From contig CM055318.2 in the NCBI GenBank assembly GCA_029255685.2, positions 14,637,001 to 14,701,000 of the forward strand: a stretch of 64,000 nt of DNA. Direction: 5' to 3'. Below, piece by piece: positions 11,205 to 21,602 of this stretch. A program made the translations under genes and the position numbers. This stretch comes from Silene conica. Lineage: Eukaryota > Streptophyta > Magnoliopsida > Caryophyllales > Caryophyllaceae. Numbering within the stretch: position 1 is the stretch's first letter; each line of letters opens with the position of its first letter. Below the pieces are notes generated by a model, which saw nothing but the letters and a program-made list of their open reading frames with translations, made no database searches and had not been told where the DNA came from.

Positions 11205-11717
11205 GCTGAGCATAGGTCCAGAACCGGACCGAACCGGACCGAACCCGAAACCGAATTCTACTAAATTGGGGACCGAAGACCGGTCCTATAAGGAACCGGA
11301 CCGGACCGGTAAAAACCGGACCAACCCGAGACCGGACCATTTGGACCGATATCCCATTTGATCAAATTTTCTTATTTACCTAACAATAAAAGTCTTGAAT
11401 AAAAACGCATACTCTAATTTGTACTACTTTCCACATCACGCTGAAGAACGCATAAATAATAACTAGCCAAAATAACACATTAAACAACTTTAGAATTCAG
11501 AAGTCAAGAGTTCAATAATCAAAATTTTGACTCAATTCGGTCCTATCGGTCTGGACCGAAAATTTTCGGTTTTGGACCGGACCGGACCGAAACCCGAACA
11601 ACATAAATTGTTGGACCTAGGACCGGACCGAAACTCAACCGGTCCGGGTTCGGTCTGGACCAAACGGTCCGGTTCGGTCCATTTTTACGGTCTGGACCGA
11701 GTTTTGCTCACCCCTAC
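11205..11717. mobile_element. hAT-like MITE with ACCGG/GGTCC arrays
   Basis: The ends are imperfect inverted repeats: left AGGCTGAGCATAGGTCC, right GGACCGAGTTTTGCTCACCCCT. Inside each end are dense GGACCGGACCGAA-type tandem motifs (11219-11345 and 11541-11702) around an AT-rich core. TAGGGGTGAGCAAA-type ends are typical of plant hAT MITEs. No clear 8-bp duplication was found. A similar element lies at 35981-36423. Open frames through the arrays are products of the repeat. Confidence 0.6.
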
Positions 11718-11787
11718 GGCCCTACCCAAAACAATCTAACCATCAATTAAAGGAAATAAAGAGGATCCCTACTCGACTACTCGTGCA

Positions 11788-12274
11788 CTAGGTAGCACCA
11801 AAACGGACACGGACACGACACGGACACGGGACACGGCATGCCATGAAATTTAGGACACGGGACACGGCATTTAAATTTAATAAAATATACATTTTATAGC
11901 TATAAATTTTTTATTTTATTTCTGTAAAAGTATTTGATATTAATTTTAAATAAGTGAATGTAAAACTTGCCCATGATCATAAATTTATTTTCATTCCCCA
12001 TTCGAATCAATATTCTAATTGATCTATTTCGATAACGCATTTCTGATCTCAAAAACATCATTCACCGCAAATGATAACCAAATATCGTGGACACGCGACG
12101 GACACGGCTCAAATACCATGGACACGCGTCGGACACGTGCCCAAATAAATGTAGAAAGTTAGACACGGCTGTTTAGGTGTTGGACACGTTTCGGCGTGTG
12201 TCCGTGGAGTGTCGGTGTCGGACACGGTGTCGGACACGGCACGACTCATTAGGAGAAGTGTCCGTGCTACCTAG
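11788..12274. mobile_element. hAT-type MITE (487 bp) with 8-bp duplication CTCGTGCA
   Basis: The terminal inverted repeat is CTAGGTAGCAC at both ends. The 8-bp sequence CTCGTGCA is directly repeated immediately outside (11780-11787 and 12275-12282), as expected for hAT insertions. Subterminal regions are rich in GGACACGG motifs on both flanks. A second copy lies at 54811-55184. This copy ends about 490 bp upstream of the HD-Zip start codon, so it sits in that gene's promoter region. Confidence 0.85.
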
Positions 12275-12282
12275 CTCGTGCA

Positions 12283-12765
12283 TTTGAGTCCAATTTGGAC
12301 TCTTATTTCATTTCCAACACTTAACCATAGTTAGATAGCAACCTTTCTCACTTAACCCCAGTTGTATTATTATTTAAACACACTCATCTCTTGTCCATAA
12401 TCCATATGGTTCTAACTTGTAAACATCGTCTTTTATGTCTACCTCTCTTCACAACCCAAACGAAATGTAACAAGAAAAAAAAACTCTTTATTTTACTCCA
12501 ACATAATTTGTTTTGGGTAAGTTGGTAAAGGTAACTTACTTACTGGTGGATGGGGTCAGCTCAAGAAGCTGTAACAAAAAAGGATGTAAAAACAGATAGT
12601 AAATGGAGGAGGATCCAATATTGGTTGTTTTTTACTGAGTTGTCAGAATCTTCTCTTCTATATTACACCCTTTTTACTTCTTACTTAATTCAGAGTTGAG
12701 ACTTGTACCCTTTCCATCTTCTCCAAGTAGAAACTTTTGAAGAACAAAAATACTGCAACAGAATA
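12283..12765. promoter_or_regulatory. Upstream region of the HD-Zip gene
   Basis: This is the interval between the hAT MITE and the proposed start codon. It is AT-rich with pyrimidine-rich tracts at 12640-12740, which fit a promoter and 5' UTR. I see no unambiguous TATA box; TCTATATTACAC at about 12657 is the best candidate. Confidence 0.35.
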
Positions 12766-12829
12766 ATGAAGGGACTTGGTACTTCATATTTTTCCTATGT
12801 ACTTCCTTTGTGTCCGTCATTTGTTTACC
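12766..12829 (+). other. Proposed first coding exon of the HD-Zip gene
   Basis: ATG at 12766 encodes [21 protein letters not shown] plus one base, then a GTAGTTTAAA donor at 12830. The acceptor GGTGCAG ends at 12926, making a 97-bp intron. The frame upstream of 12941 is open only back to a TGA at 12911, so any longer N terminus must come from an upstream exon. Spacing of MK, L and CP resembles ATHB6-type N termini. Confidence 0.55.
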
Positions 12830-13957
12830 GTAGTTTAAAACTTGCGTACAAAAAGGGTAAATAATTAACGGAGACAGACTGATAAAATGATACTGTTAGT
12901 GAATTATGTTTGAATCGATGGTGCAGAGGAACATAGCCAAATGCTGATACAAGAGTACGAGTATGATGAGTACATGTTGGATGGTGTTGAGAAAGAAGAA
13001 TACGTGGATAAGGCAGAGAAAAAGCGGCGACTAAGTGTGGAGCAAGTGAAGGCCTTAGAGAAGAGTTTTGAGGTGGATAACAAGGTGGAGACAGAGCGAA
13101 AGGCGAAGCTTGCACAAGAGCTTGGGTTGCAGCCGAGACAGGTTGGTGTTTGGTTCCAAAACCGAAGAGCGCGCTGGAAAACCAAATTGTTGGAGAGAGA
13201 CTACACCTCTCTTCACTCTCGGTACGAGCTTCTCAACCAGAATTACGAGTCGCTCTTGCTTGACAAGGATTCCCTTCTTTCCAAGGTATGCTAACACTTG
13301 CATATATTTCGTTGCTAATTATACTACTCCCTCAATCCCGTTTATATCATGACCGTAACGCCTCTTTTGTGGACGCAGATTAAATATCTAAAATTGAAGT
13401 TGAGTGAGGAGAACACCAAAAGCAACATAAGCATCGAGGAAGAAGCTGTGTTGTCTGATACGGGTATCATTAACAAAGACATTGAACCAATCACTCCACC
13501 ACCCTCTTTGAAGGGAGAATGTCATGATTCAAAGTTTTTCAACAACAAAAAGAGGGTGTCGGATGCACCATCTGAAAGCGATTCCAGCGCTATCTTGAGT
13601 GAGAATGACAATAATAATAATAATTCTAAAAACAGCCCAAATGCGTCAAATAATAGTTCAAGTGGTGATGAGTTTGTCCAGAACGAGGAACAGTTGATTT
13701 GGATGTCTCCAAACTCGCCATCGCTCAGATTCAACGGCGGTTCTTCCTCAATCAACTGTATCAGCTTGACAGAGGGTATACACAGTCTCCATAGTAATAA
13801 CAGCAATAAAGTATATAACCCTGAATTAGTCGTAAAGTTGGAGGAGCAAATGATGTATAATAATGGAGAAGAAGCTTGCAATTTATTCTCGGATGATGTT
13901 CCACCAACTCTACACTGGTACACTCCAGGCCCAGATCAGTGGAGCCTTGATACTTAA
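12766..13957 (+). CDS. HD-Zip class I transcription factor (ATHB5/6/16-like), three exons
   Basis: It encodes a nuclear DNA-binding protein that, by family, dimerises through its zipper and binds CAATNATTG-type sites, often in ABA, light or stress responses. Model: exon 1 12766-12829, exon 2 12927-13285, exon 3 13379-13957, all GT-AG, 333 aa. The homeodomain (about 52-110) carries the recognition-helix motif [10 protein letters not shown] near 97-106. The leucine zipper follows directly and is interrupted by intron 2. The acidic, Ser/Asn-rich middle leads to the C-terminal [19 protein letters not shown] block, characteristic of ATHB5/6/16. Exons 2 and 3 are certain. Exon 1 is my inference: it supplies an MK-L...CP start like ATHB6 and splices in phase into EHSQML, matching the FQSML region of that family. 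The simplest alternative is a start at 12941, giving a protein without the conserved N terminus. The length fits the family (about 290-330 aa). Confidence 0.9.
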
Positions 13958-15389
13958 CTTGTCATTCCTGAGATTAAAGGCCAAACATACATGCTGGAGT
14001 CCTTTGGAATTCGATGGTGTAATAGAAGCGCTTTCTGGTTTCTACAAAATGCATAATTCCCTTGTACTACAAACAAACATTATGGTCTATGGAGCTGCCT
14101 TTTTGTTTTCATCACTTCCTCATTTTATCCTTTTTATGGTTGTTTAAGTTTCAAATTAAGTGGTGAAGATTAGGGTCGCAAATAGCATAATCACAACTCA
14201 CAACTCACAACAGTCACAAGTGTGTTAACATCTTCATGGTGGATTCCATTGTTTGGGCCTTTTCGGCTTCAAATGGAAACTGGTGGACAAAACGGAAGTA
14301 TGAGAGCATTGGTCTATTTGTTTTACACGATTGCGCCACTGATGTTGGGCCTGTTTCCCAAACATTTATAGATTGCTGTGAAGCAGTTTTGTGGACTTTA
14401 TCCTCGCAAATTTTGAGGAACAAAAATCGCAATTGTAAAGAATGTGAGGGAATATAAGGTATGCTGTGAGACAGTCATTGAGTCGTAGACTCGTAGTGAT
14501 CGTGTGAGATTTGTTTACATACATGTTTGAACTACACTCAGGGGTATAGTTAAATTGAGTGATTGCCTTGCAGCATCTTCTCCAGTTGGTGATCGGCGAG
14601 ATGTAAAACGAGGCCTTGGAGGAGGTCAACTGATCGAGATGGGCATGTTATGTAAAAATGCTGGGCATTGGCTCAAATTCAAATCACCCCGGCTCATAAT
14701 CAGGCAAATTAGCACACCCGGCGACATTGTTTTTGTTAATTAATTGCTCATGTTGCCTGTTGTTGGTCATGTTTTGGTTGCTTCTTGATCAATATTGCCA
14801 AAACTGTTTTTCATGCGCAAGGATAAATCTAAAACGTATGAACCATAGTCCATGGACGAATGTTGTAGATTTGTAGGTAATAACTATTAAGTACGTAGTC
14901 GTATCTGCTCGTAAATATTGCCGAGAATAATGTTGATGAGCAAGTTATTTGATTTTTTAGTGGGTATGTTGGCGACATGTTGGGAGTTTCGAGATGGCGT
15001 GCAACAGTGTAAAGTGTTGCAAGAATGCTGGTATTGACACTTGAAAACGACAATGCCAGACGGACGCCGGTAATGACAGAAGACCCTGCCTCCTGAAAAT
15101 GACAATTACAATCCATATTATATTCCTGCATTATTAGCCTTCTAATCACTTTTCGCATTTGACTTCACTTTTCAAAGTAACCGGATTATATGTTTGACTT
15201 TGAGAACCTCTGTATGTTGCTTGCACGCTTAATCCTCCGAATCAAACAATAGTTCTTTCTCACAAACTTGCGACGGATTAAATATATCCACTTGATGACG
15301 GATAATATCGTCACAAATAAAAATTTATGCTTAAATAAATGTTCCATTCTTCGCTCGAGATTTTTATTAACAAAATTACATAAAACTAC
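13958..15389. other. 3' flank of HD-Zip gene and gene-free DNA
   Basis: The first few hundred bases after the stop are likely 3' UTR. A minus-strand frame at 14829-15158 (109 codons) contains a plausible stretch (SSVITGVRLALSFSSVNTSI) but matches no family I recognise and lacks a convincing start. Foldback motifs with GACGG lie near 15270-15325. Confidence 0.45.
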
Positions 15390-15392
15390 TTA

Positions 15393-15849
15393 GGAGGTGT
15401 TTGGTTCAAACATAAAAGGTATAAGGCATAGGTTTGGAATGAGTCAAACCCATACCGTGTGTTTGTTTGGCAAATATGAGGGTTTCATACCCATACCTCA
15501 AACCCATGAGGTATGGGTTTCTCATACACAGGAAGGGGGTGGGTATGAGATTGATACTCATGGGTATCAAATTACAATTATCAAAAATGTGAAAAATAAA
15601 TATTAACATGTATTGTAAACGAAACATGTTATATAATTATTTGATAAATTTTTATTTTCATAATTTTATATGTTAAAATTATTATTTAAAGTATTAAATT
15701 TTACACATTTCAACTTTAACTTAGTTTCAAACTCATACCACCTACGATTGAAACAAACACAACGTATCGGGTATGGAGTTCCAACCCAATACCACCCAGG
15801 TATAATTCCTGATTCCAAACCCATACCCACGAGCGAAACAAACGCCCCC
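15393..15849 (+). mobile_element. Tourist-like (PIF/Harbinger) MITE, family T1 copy 1
   Basis: Inverted ends GGAGGTGTTTGGTT / AAACAAACGCCCCC are flanked by TTA duplications (15390-15392, 15850-15852). The interior is rich in GGTATGGGT/ACCCATACC palindromes. Two close relatives in this window are at 35488-35945 (inverted) and 61713-62172 (same orientation), aligning end to end. No transposase is encoded. Confidence 0.88.
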
Positions 15850-16041
15850 TTAGGGCTTTAGGGATCTCACTTTCTTCACTATATAAAACTATTTTGTATG
15901 AACCATTTACACCAAGACCGAACTCCTCGTTATCTCTTTAGTAAAAAGCTAGACCAAATAGTCTTTATTACTACCATTTATTGCCACATTTATCATCAAC
16001 TTTATCCCTCCCATTCATACCCAACTCTCCACTTATTTATA

Positions 16042-16306
16042 CTCCCTCCTCCCTCCGTTCGATTCCACTTCGCAGGTTTGCTTTTTCACGTTTGTCAACC
16101 CAAGTTTTAGATGTTAAATATCTCTAACTACGTAGTTGCAAAAATTATAAAAGTTAGATATTTTTAATGTACTCGTAAAGACGAATCAAACAAGATCCCA
16201 CATGAATATGTTTTCTCTTACATATTAGGAGAAAATTGAGATTAAATGTTCACTTGTGAATAGTGTACAAAAAGCAAACATGCGAAGTGGAATCGAACGG
16301 AGGGAG
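16042..16306 (+). mobile_element. Stowaway-like MITE, 265 bp
   Basis: The ends are CTCCCTCC...GGAGGGAG with TA on each side (16040-16041, 16307-16308). The left end carries an extra CTCCCTC unit. The core shares CTCGTAAAGACGAAT and AAGATCCCACATGAATAT with the element at 50243-50500, so both belong to one Tc1/mariner-derived family. Confidence 0.85.
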
Positions 16307-16503
16307 TATTCATTACCCATTTTACAATTACCTTTTTCTTATGTGAAAACATATAGGGGGAGTAATTTGTTAGATTTTGCAATTCCCATGTTTAACGACA
16401 CGAACTTGACTTAAAGTTATCCGTTTTAATTAAGATTTACACCTATATTACTCTCACTTAAAGTTACTCTCACTTATCCGTAAACAACGACGTTATAATA
16501 TAA

Positions 16504-16798
16504 GGGGTCGTTTGGTTACCCACTCAAAAACGTAGGAATTTAAATTCACGTGAATTGCTAAATTGACCTCTTGTTTGGTTGCCCCAATTCACGTAAATTT
16601 GTACTTCCCATGAATTTGCAATTCCTCCATAATGGAGTAAGTGACTTAGCTAGACCCCATAGGTAAGTGAAATGCCTACATGAATTGTATTTTCTACCTA
16701 GCAACCAAACAACATTTTTCTAATTCACGTAAATTTTAAAATCATGTGTTTTACGACTTCTTAGACAATACGAATTCCTACATGCAACCAAACGACTC
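16504..16798. mobile_element. Tourist-like MITE, about 295 bp
   Basis: The left end GGGGTCGTTTGGTTAC and right end GCAACCAAACGACTCC are inverted repeats, flanked by TAA (16501-16503) and T+TAA (16800-16803). Internal AATTCACGTGAATT-type palindromes add further foldback potential. Confidence 0.75.
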
Positions 16799-16802
16799 CT
16801 TA

Positions 16803-17475
16803 ATATAGCCGTAAAATATTTAAGTTGCTTTTATTTTATTAAGATATTTAAGATAATAGATATAAATTTAAATGTTAGGAAAATAATTGTAAAAGTGAAA
16901 GAGAAAAGTGGGATAGAGAATATAGAAAATGATTGAGAATGTTGTGAGTGCAAAATAATTGCGTTGATAACCTAGTTCGTGCTCTTCTGGATGGAAATAA
17001 GGTGAGATTATGAGTAAAACCGGGTCGCGACTTATGGATAGAGATGGTCTAAATAGGTCGAGATAAATAAATAAAAACACAAATTCTTATTAAAGACGGA
17101 CATTATTTATTTATGAACTTGTGGATGGAGATGCCCCTCTCACATAATGCAAGTTGCATTGTTCATAGATGCTCAATTTTCTCCCACCTGCAAAATAAAG
17201 TATGTTTTTTTCAATTTGTGACGAATATTATCCGTCACAAAGAAGACGGTTTGAAATAAAAATAAGAGTTAAAATGTCGATAATTTATCAACTTGACCTC
17301 CTGAATGAATGTTGTACAAGTAATTAATAAGATTGAAGAAAATCTTCATAAAATTTAGAGCAGGAAGATATGGCGGTTGATTTATTAGGAAACATGGGCA
17401 CATGCACGAACCAAAACAGCGGTCCGCCGTAATGCAGAGGATCGCACCACCCCATAATGGTCATTTGTAGACCCT
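16803..17475. other. No gene; AT-rich spacer before the Copia element
   Basis: No supported frame is present. A GACGAATATTATCCGTC foldback motif is present at 17220-17240. Confidence 0.5.
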
Positions 17476-17480
17476 CACCT

Positions 17481-17757
17481 TGTTGATCAGAGAAGTTACA
17501 CATGATTGATTATGATTGATATGATGAAGAAAGTATTATGAACTGAGAATGAAATAGAGAATGAAAGAAAGAATAGAAAGAGAGAATTGTATTGATTATG
17601 ATAATGAATTAATTGAATTACAGAGGTAGAATACCAGGGGTATATATACTTAATACCCAACTAACTTTGTAACTAACTCAGATTAAATAATCTAACTATT
17701 CAGTTAATAACAACTTATAACTAACTTTCATAACTAACTTTCGTTAGTTATCCAACA
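17481..17757 (-). repeat. 3' LTR of the Copia element
   Basis: 277 bp, TGTTGATCAG...TATCCAACA as read on the + strand, identical to 22400-22676 base by base as far as I can read. The pol stop codon lies just inside this LTR. Confidence 0.95.
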
Positions 17758-20700
17758 CCCCCCTGCAAGCTGGAGGGTGTGGTGAACATCCCCAGCTTGG
17801 ACTGTAACAACTGGTGTCTTGGACCAGATAAAGCTTTAGTAAGCAAATCAGCTGGTTGATGCAGTGTTGGAAGATAAGAGAGGGTGATTAGACCAGCCTG
17901 TAATTTCTCCCTGACAAAGTGACAATCCAAGTCTATATGCTTGGTTCTTTCGTGAAAAACGGGGTTCTTTGCTATATGGATGGCAGATTGGCTATCGCAC
18001 TTCACTGGTATGGCAATAATATTAGGAACAGATAACTCAGACAAAAGACGACTAAGCCAAGCAAGTTCAGAAGTTATTCTGCGCAGTGATCTGTATTCAG
18101 CCTCTGCTGAAGAAAGTGAAACAGTTTGCTGCTTCTTAGACTTCCATGATATCAAAGAACCTCCAAAAAACACCAGAAACCCACTGACAGATCTTCTTGT
18201 ATCAGGACAAGAAGCCCAATCAGCATCACAAAATCCTTGAAGAGAGAAATCTGTAGTATCATTCAGCAATATGCCTTTGTTTATGTCTGCAGCAACATAC
18301 TTAAGAACATGAACTGCTGCAGACCAATGTTGTTCTCTGGGGAATGCCATATACTGACTTAGCAACTGCACAGCAAACGCTATGTCTGGACGAGTATTAA
18401 CCAAATAATTCAGCTTCCCAACTAACTTTCTATATTCTGCTGGATGATCAATGAGATTTCCAGTTTCATTGTTGAGCTTGATGCTTGGATCCAAAGGAGA
18501 TGATACCTTGTGAGCACTTGTGCAACCAAATTCTTCAACCAATTCTTTGGTGAATTTCCTTTGGGTAATGGCCATGCCATTGTGTAACTGAAGAAACTCC
18601 ATCCCTAAAAAAAAATTCAGAGATCCTAGATCTTTGATTTTGAAAGTAGAGTCTAGAAATGCCTTAAGATTGGACATTTCATTGTCATCATCTCCAGCTA
18701 ATATAATGTCGTCAACATAAACTGCAACATATACTACCTTGCCACCATTGTGTTTGGAAAAGAGAGAATAGTCATTCAATGACTGTTGATAGCCCCTGGA
18801 CTTTAAAGATTGAACCAACTTAGCATTCCACTGTCTTGAAGCTTGCTTCAAGCCATATAGAGATTTTTCTAGTTTGCAAACAGTAGTCTTATCTGTGACA
18901 TGAAGACCAGGGGGAACTTTCATATACACTTCTTCATGGAGATCACCATGAAGAAAAGCGTTGTTAACATCGAGTTGATTTAATGTCCACTTTTTCTTGA
19001 CTGCAACAGCAATCAAAGCCCTTATGGTTGTCATTTTCACCACTGGTGAGAATGTTTCAGTATAATCAATGCCTTCTCTTTGAGTAAAACCTTTGACAAC
19101 TAGCCTTGCTTTGTATCTTTCAATGCTTCCATCAGACTTGTGCTTAACTTTGAAAACCCATTTACAAGAAATAGACTTCTTGCCAGAAGGGAGAGGAACT
19201 AAAGACCAAGTGTTATTAGCCTCTAGTGCTGTGAATTCAGCAGCAATAGCTGCTTGCCATTCAGGATAAATGGAAGCCTCTTCATAGCTTTTAGGCTCTT
19301 GAACAGGCAAGATATTTCGAATAGTGGAGCTGGAATCAACAACCACAGACATACACATAGCAGAAACAGGAGCAGAAGTAATACACATGGAAGTTAAAGT
19401 ATGTGGACAAAAACCAGAAACAGCATTGCAGGACTTGTTTTTGGATGAACAGACATAGTCTTGTAAGTAAGATGGAGTTTTAGACTGTCTAGAAGTTTGT
19501 CTAACAGGAATATTAACAGGAGCATTATTATGGATAGAAATATTATTAACAGGAGCAGTAGTAGGGATAGGAACATTAGTAACAGGAATAGTATCAACAG
19601 GAGCATGACTGTTGGGAGCAGGAGCAGAACTAGACACATCACCAGAAACTATAGAAGTAGATATGGGAATAGAATCAGAAGCAGAGATAGGAATGAAAGA
19701 ATGCTCACTGTCCTTTACATAAGGAAACACTGATTCATGAAAAACAACATCTCTAGAGTGAATAACAGCAAAATTAGTCAAAGATAACAACTTGTATGCT
19801 TTCTTACCAAAAGGATACCCCAAGAAAACACAAGGTATAGCTCTTGGTGAAAACTTATCTCTCCCTGGTTTAGGAGAAGAAGCATAAACCAGTGAACCAA
19901 AAGATCTCATGTGACTTAAATCTGGTGCTTTACCAAATAAAACTTGATAAGGTGAAAGATTTTGTAGGACCTTAGTAGGCAACCTATTGATGATATATGT
20001 GGCAGTAAGAATACATTCTCCCCAATATTTAGTAGGCAAGTTAGACTGAAAACTTAAAGCTCGAGCTGTTTCTAAAAGATGCTTATGTTTCCTTTCAACT
20101 GTGCCATTTTGTTGAGGTGTGTGAAAGCAAGAAGTTTGATGAATAATACCATGATCAACCAGGAATTGAGAAGTGATGTTACTGGTTCCTAACTCAAAAG
20201 CATTATCAGATCTAATGACCCTTACTTTTCTGTCAAATTGGGTAGCAACCATGTGAACAAAAGACTTGATAAACACAAAAGCATTACCCTTACAAGAAAG
20301 AAGATGAGTCCAAGTGCATCTAGTGAAATCATCAACAATAGTGAGAAAGTATTTGTAACCATTATAAGTGCTAGTGTGATAAGGTCCCCAAAGATCAATA
20401 TGAATAAGTGCAAAAGGTTCAACAGAAACAGATTCACTAGAAGAAAAACTCAATTTATGTTGTCTAGCTTTAGCACAAATGGAACATGAAAGAAGAGTAT
20501 TCTCATTATTGGAAGAAACAGTACAAAGTTGCTTAAGTTTGTAAAGAGGTAAGTGGCCTAATCTGTGATGCCAAACATTACAATTTTCAGTAGAAACAAC
20601 AGCATTAGAGATACTATTATTAAAATCAACAACTGGAACATCTTGTTTAGTGTGTTTGAGCAGATAAAGATCATTGTAATTTCTACCAAGGACCAAGTGC

Positions 20701-21602
20701 CTCTTGGAACAATCCTGCAAATAACAAAGGGTAGGGGTAAAACTAACTATTGAATTAAGTTGCTTATTCAACTTACTAATAGATAACAAATTATACTTGA
20801 AACTAGGAACATATAAAACATCACATAGACACAAATCAGAAGTAATAGGTACAGTGCCAACTGTATCTATAAGAACAACACTACCATTTGGCAAAGAAAT
20901 AGAATAAGGTTTAGCCAAATACCTAAAATCAGAAAATAAAGCTTTGTTAGAGCACATATGATCACTAGCTCCAGTGTCTAAAATCCAAGAATTGAAATAA
21001 GGATTTAAAGCAACACTAGGAAATTTTGAGGATGAGACATTACCAGCAAAATTTGCAGAGGAAGCTGGCCCATCATATGAATTGGAGGAATTGAAATCAG
21101 CAAAATTAGCTGCTGCATCAGTACCAGCAGTATTGGAATCAGAGTTGGCAGAGACACCAACATTGAAACCTGTAGAAGAATCTCCTAGGACTCCTTCTTG
21201 ATCAGTAAAAACATTTGCAGCAAATCTCCTATTCCTGTTTTGGAGATGCCTGCAGACGTCAATCTTATGTCCAGTCTTCTTACAGTAATTGCAGAAAGGA
21301 GGAATGGAATCATCTGAATTAACATTCTTGCTCCCTTGTGAGGCTTGTTGAAAATTGTTCTTTCTGTTAGAATTATTTTGAGCATTGTTATAACCATTGT
21401 TATAACCATTGTTACCAGGGGGTTTGTTATAACCATTGTTATAACCATTGTTATAACCATTTGAAGAAGTTCTTGAATTATTGTTAGAAGTTCTTGAATT
21501 ATTGTTATAGTTTCCACTGCTGTTTCTGTAACCACTCTTGTTTTGCCCAGCATAAAGAGCAGCAGAATCAGCCTGAAAGTTGACTGTATTATGTATCTCA
21601 CG
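17748..21602 (-). CDS. Copia pol region: nucleocapsid knuckle, protease, integrase, RT, RNase H
   Basis: The frame is open for 1284 codons after the gag amber stop. In order it shows an Asn/Gly/Tyr-rich repeat linker, a CCHC zinc knuckle (CNYCKKTGHKIDVC, 21252-21293), a protease site WILDTGASDHM, an integrase HHCC region beginning WHHRLGHL, and a DDE core (HIDLWG, VDDFTR, RSDNAFE, QQNGTVERK). Reverse transcriptase follows with ARLVVKGFTQ, QLDVNNAFLHG and the catalytic YVDDIILAG, then RNase H with DADWA, SLSSAEAEY and the KHIDLDCHFVRE end. It replicates the element through a cytoplasmic RNA intermediate and integrates the cDNA. The first ATG after the stop is only at 20957, inside the protease, so translation normally depends on the fused gag frame. 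The stop codon lies 10 bp inside the 3' LTR. All catalytic motifs look intact. Confidence 0.93.
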   Translation of the reverse strand, partial: REIHNTVNFQADSAALYAGQNKSGYRNSSGNYNNNSRTSNNNSRTSSNGYNNGYNNGYNKPPGNNGYNNGYNNAQNNSNRKNNFQQASQGSKNVNSDDSIPPFCNYCKKTGHKIDVCRHLQNRNRRFAANVFTDQEGVLGDSSTGFNVGVSANSDSNTAGTDAAANFADFNSSNSYDGPASSANFAGNVSSSKFPSVALNPYFNSWILDTGASDHMCSNKALFSDFRYLAKPYSISLPNGSVVLIDTVGTVPITSDLCLCDVLYVPSFKYNLLSISKLNKQLNSIVSFTPTLCYLQDCSKRHLVLGRNYNDLYLLKHTKQDVPVVDFNNSISNAVVSTENCNVWHHRLGHLPLYKLKQLCTVSSNNENTLLSCSICAKARQHKLSFSSSESVSVEPFALIHIDLWGPYHTSTYNGYKYFLTIVDDFTRCTWTHLLSCKGNAFVFIKSFVHMVATQFDRKVRVIRSDNAFELGTSNITSQFLVDHGIIHQTSCFHTPQQNGTVERKHKHLLETARALSFQSNLPTKYWGECILTATYIINRLPTKVLQNLSPYQVLFGKAPDLSHMRSFGSLVYASSPKPGRDKFSPRAIPCVFLGYPFGKKAYKLLSLTNFAVIHSRDVVFHESVFPYVKDSEHSFIPISASDSIPISTSIVSGDVSSSAPAPNSHAPVDTIPVTNVPIPTTAPVNNISIHNNAPVNIPVRQTSRQSKTPSYLQDYVCSSKNKSCNAVSGFCPHTLTSMCITSAPVSAMCMSVVVDSSSTIRNILPVQEPKSYEEASIYPEWQAAIAAEFTALEANNTWSLVPLPSGKKSISCKWVFKVKHKSDGSIERYKARLVVKGFTQREGIDYTETFSPVVKMTTIRALIAVAVKKKWTLNQLDVNNAFLHGDLHEEVYMKVPPGLHVTDKTTVCKLEKSLYGLKQASRQWNAKLVQSLKSRGYQQSLNDYSLFSKHNGGKVVYVAVYVDDIILAGDDDNEMSNLKAFLDSTFKIKDLGSLNFFLGMEFLQLHNGMAITQRKFTKELVEEFGCTSAHKVSSPLDPSIKLNNETGNLIDHPAEYRKLVGKLNYLVNTRPDIAFAVQLLSQYMAFPREQHWSAAVHVLKYVAADINKGILLNDTTDFSLQGFCDADWASCPDTRRSVSGFLVFFGGSLISWKSKKQQTVSLSSAEAEYRSLRRITSELAWLSRLLSELSVPNIIAIPVKCDSQSAIHIAKNPVFHERTKHIDLDCHFVREKLQAGLITLSYLPTLHQPADLLTKALSGPRHQLLQSKLGMFTTPSSLQGGVG
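17758..17765 (-). promoter_or_regulatory. Polypurine tract of the Copia element
   Basis: On the minus strand GCAGGGGG abuts the 3' LTR, the expected place for the plus-strand primer. It is also within the pol reading frame. Confidence 0.7.

Noticed and set aside
11119-11739. Frames rich in PDRTG repeats
   Set aside because: Translations of ACCGG arrays in a MITE.
19394-20489. Short frames within the Copia pol region on both strands
   Set aside because: Shadows of the pol frame with no independent motif.
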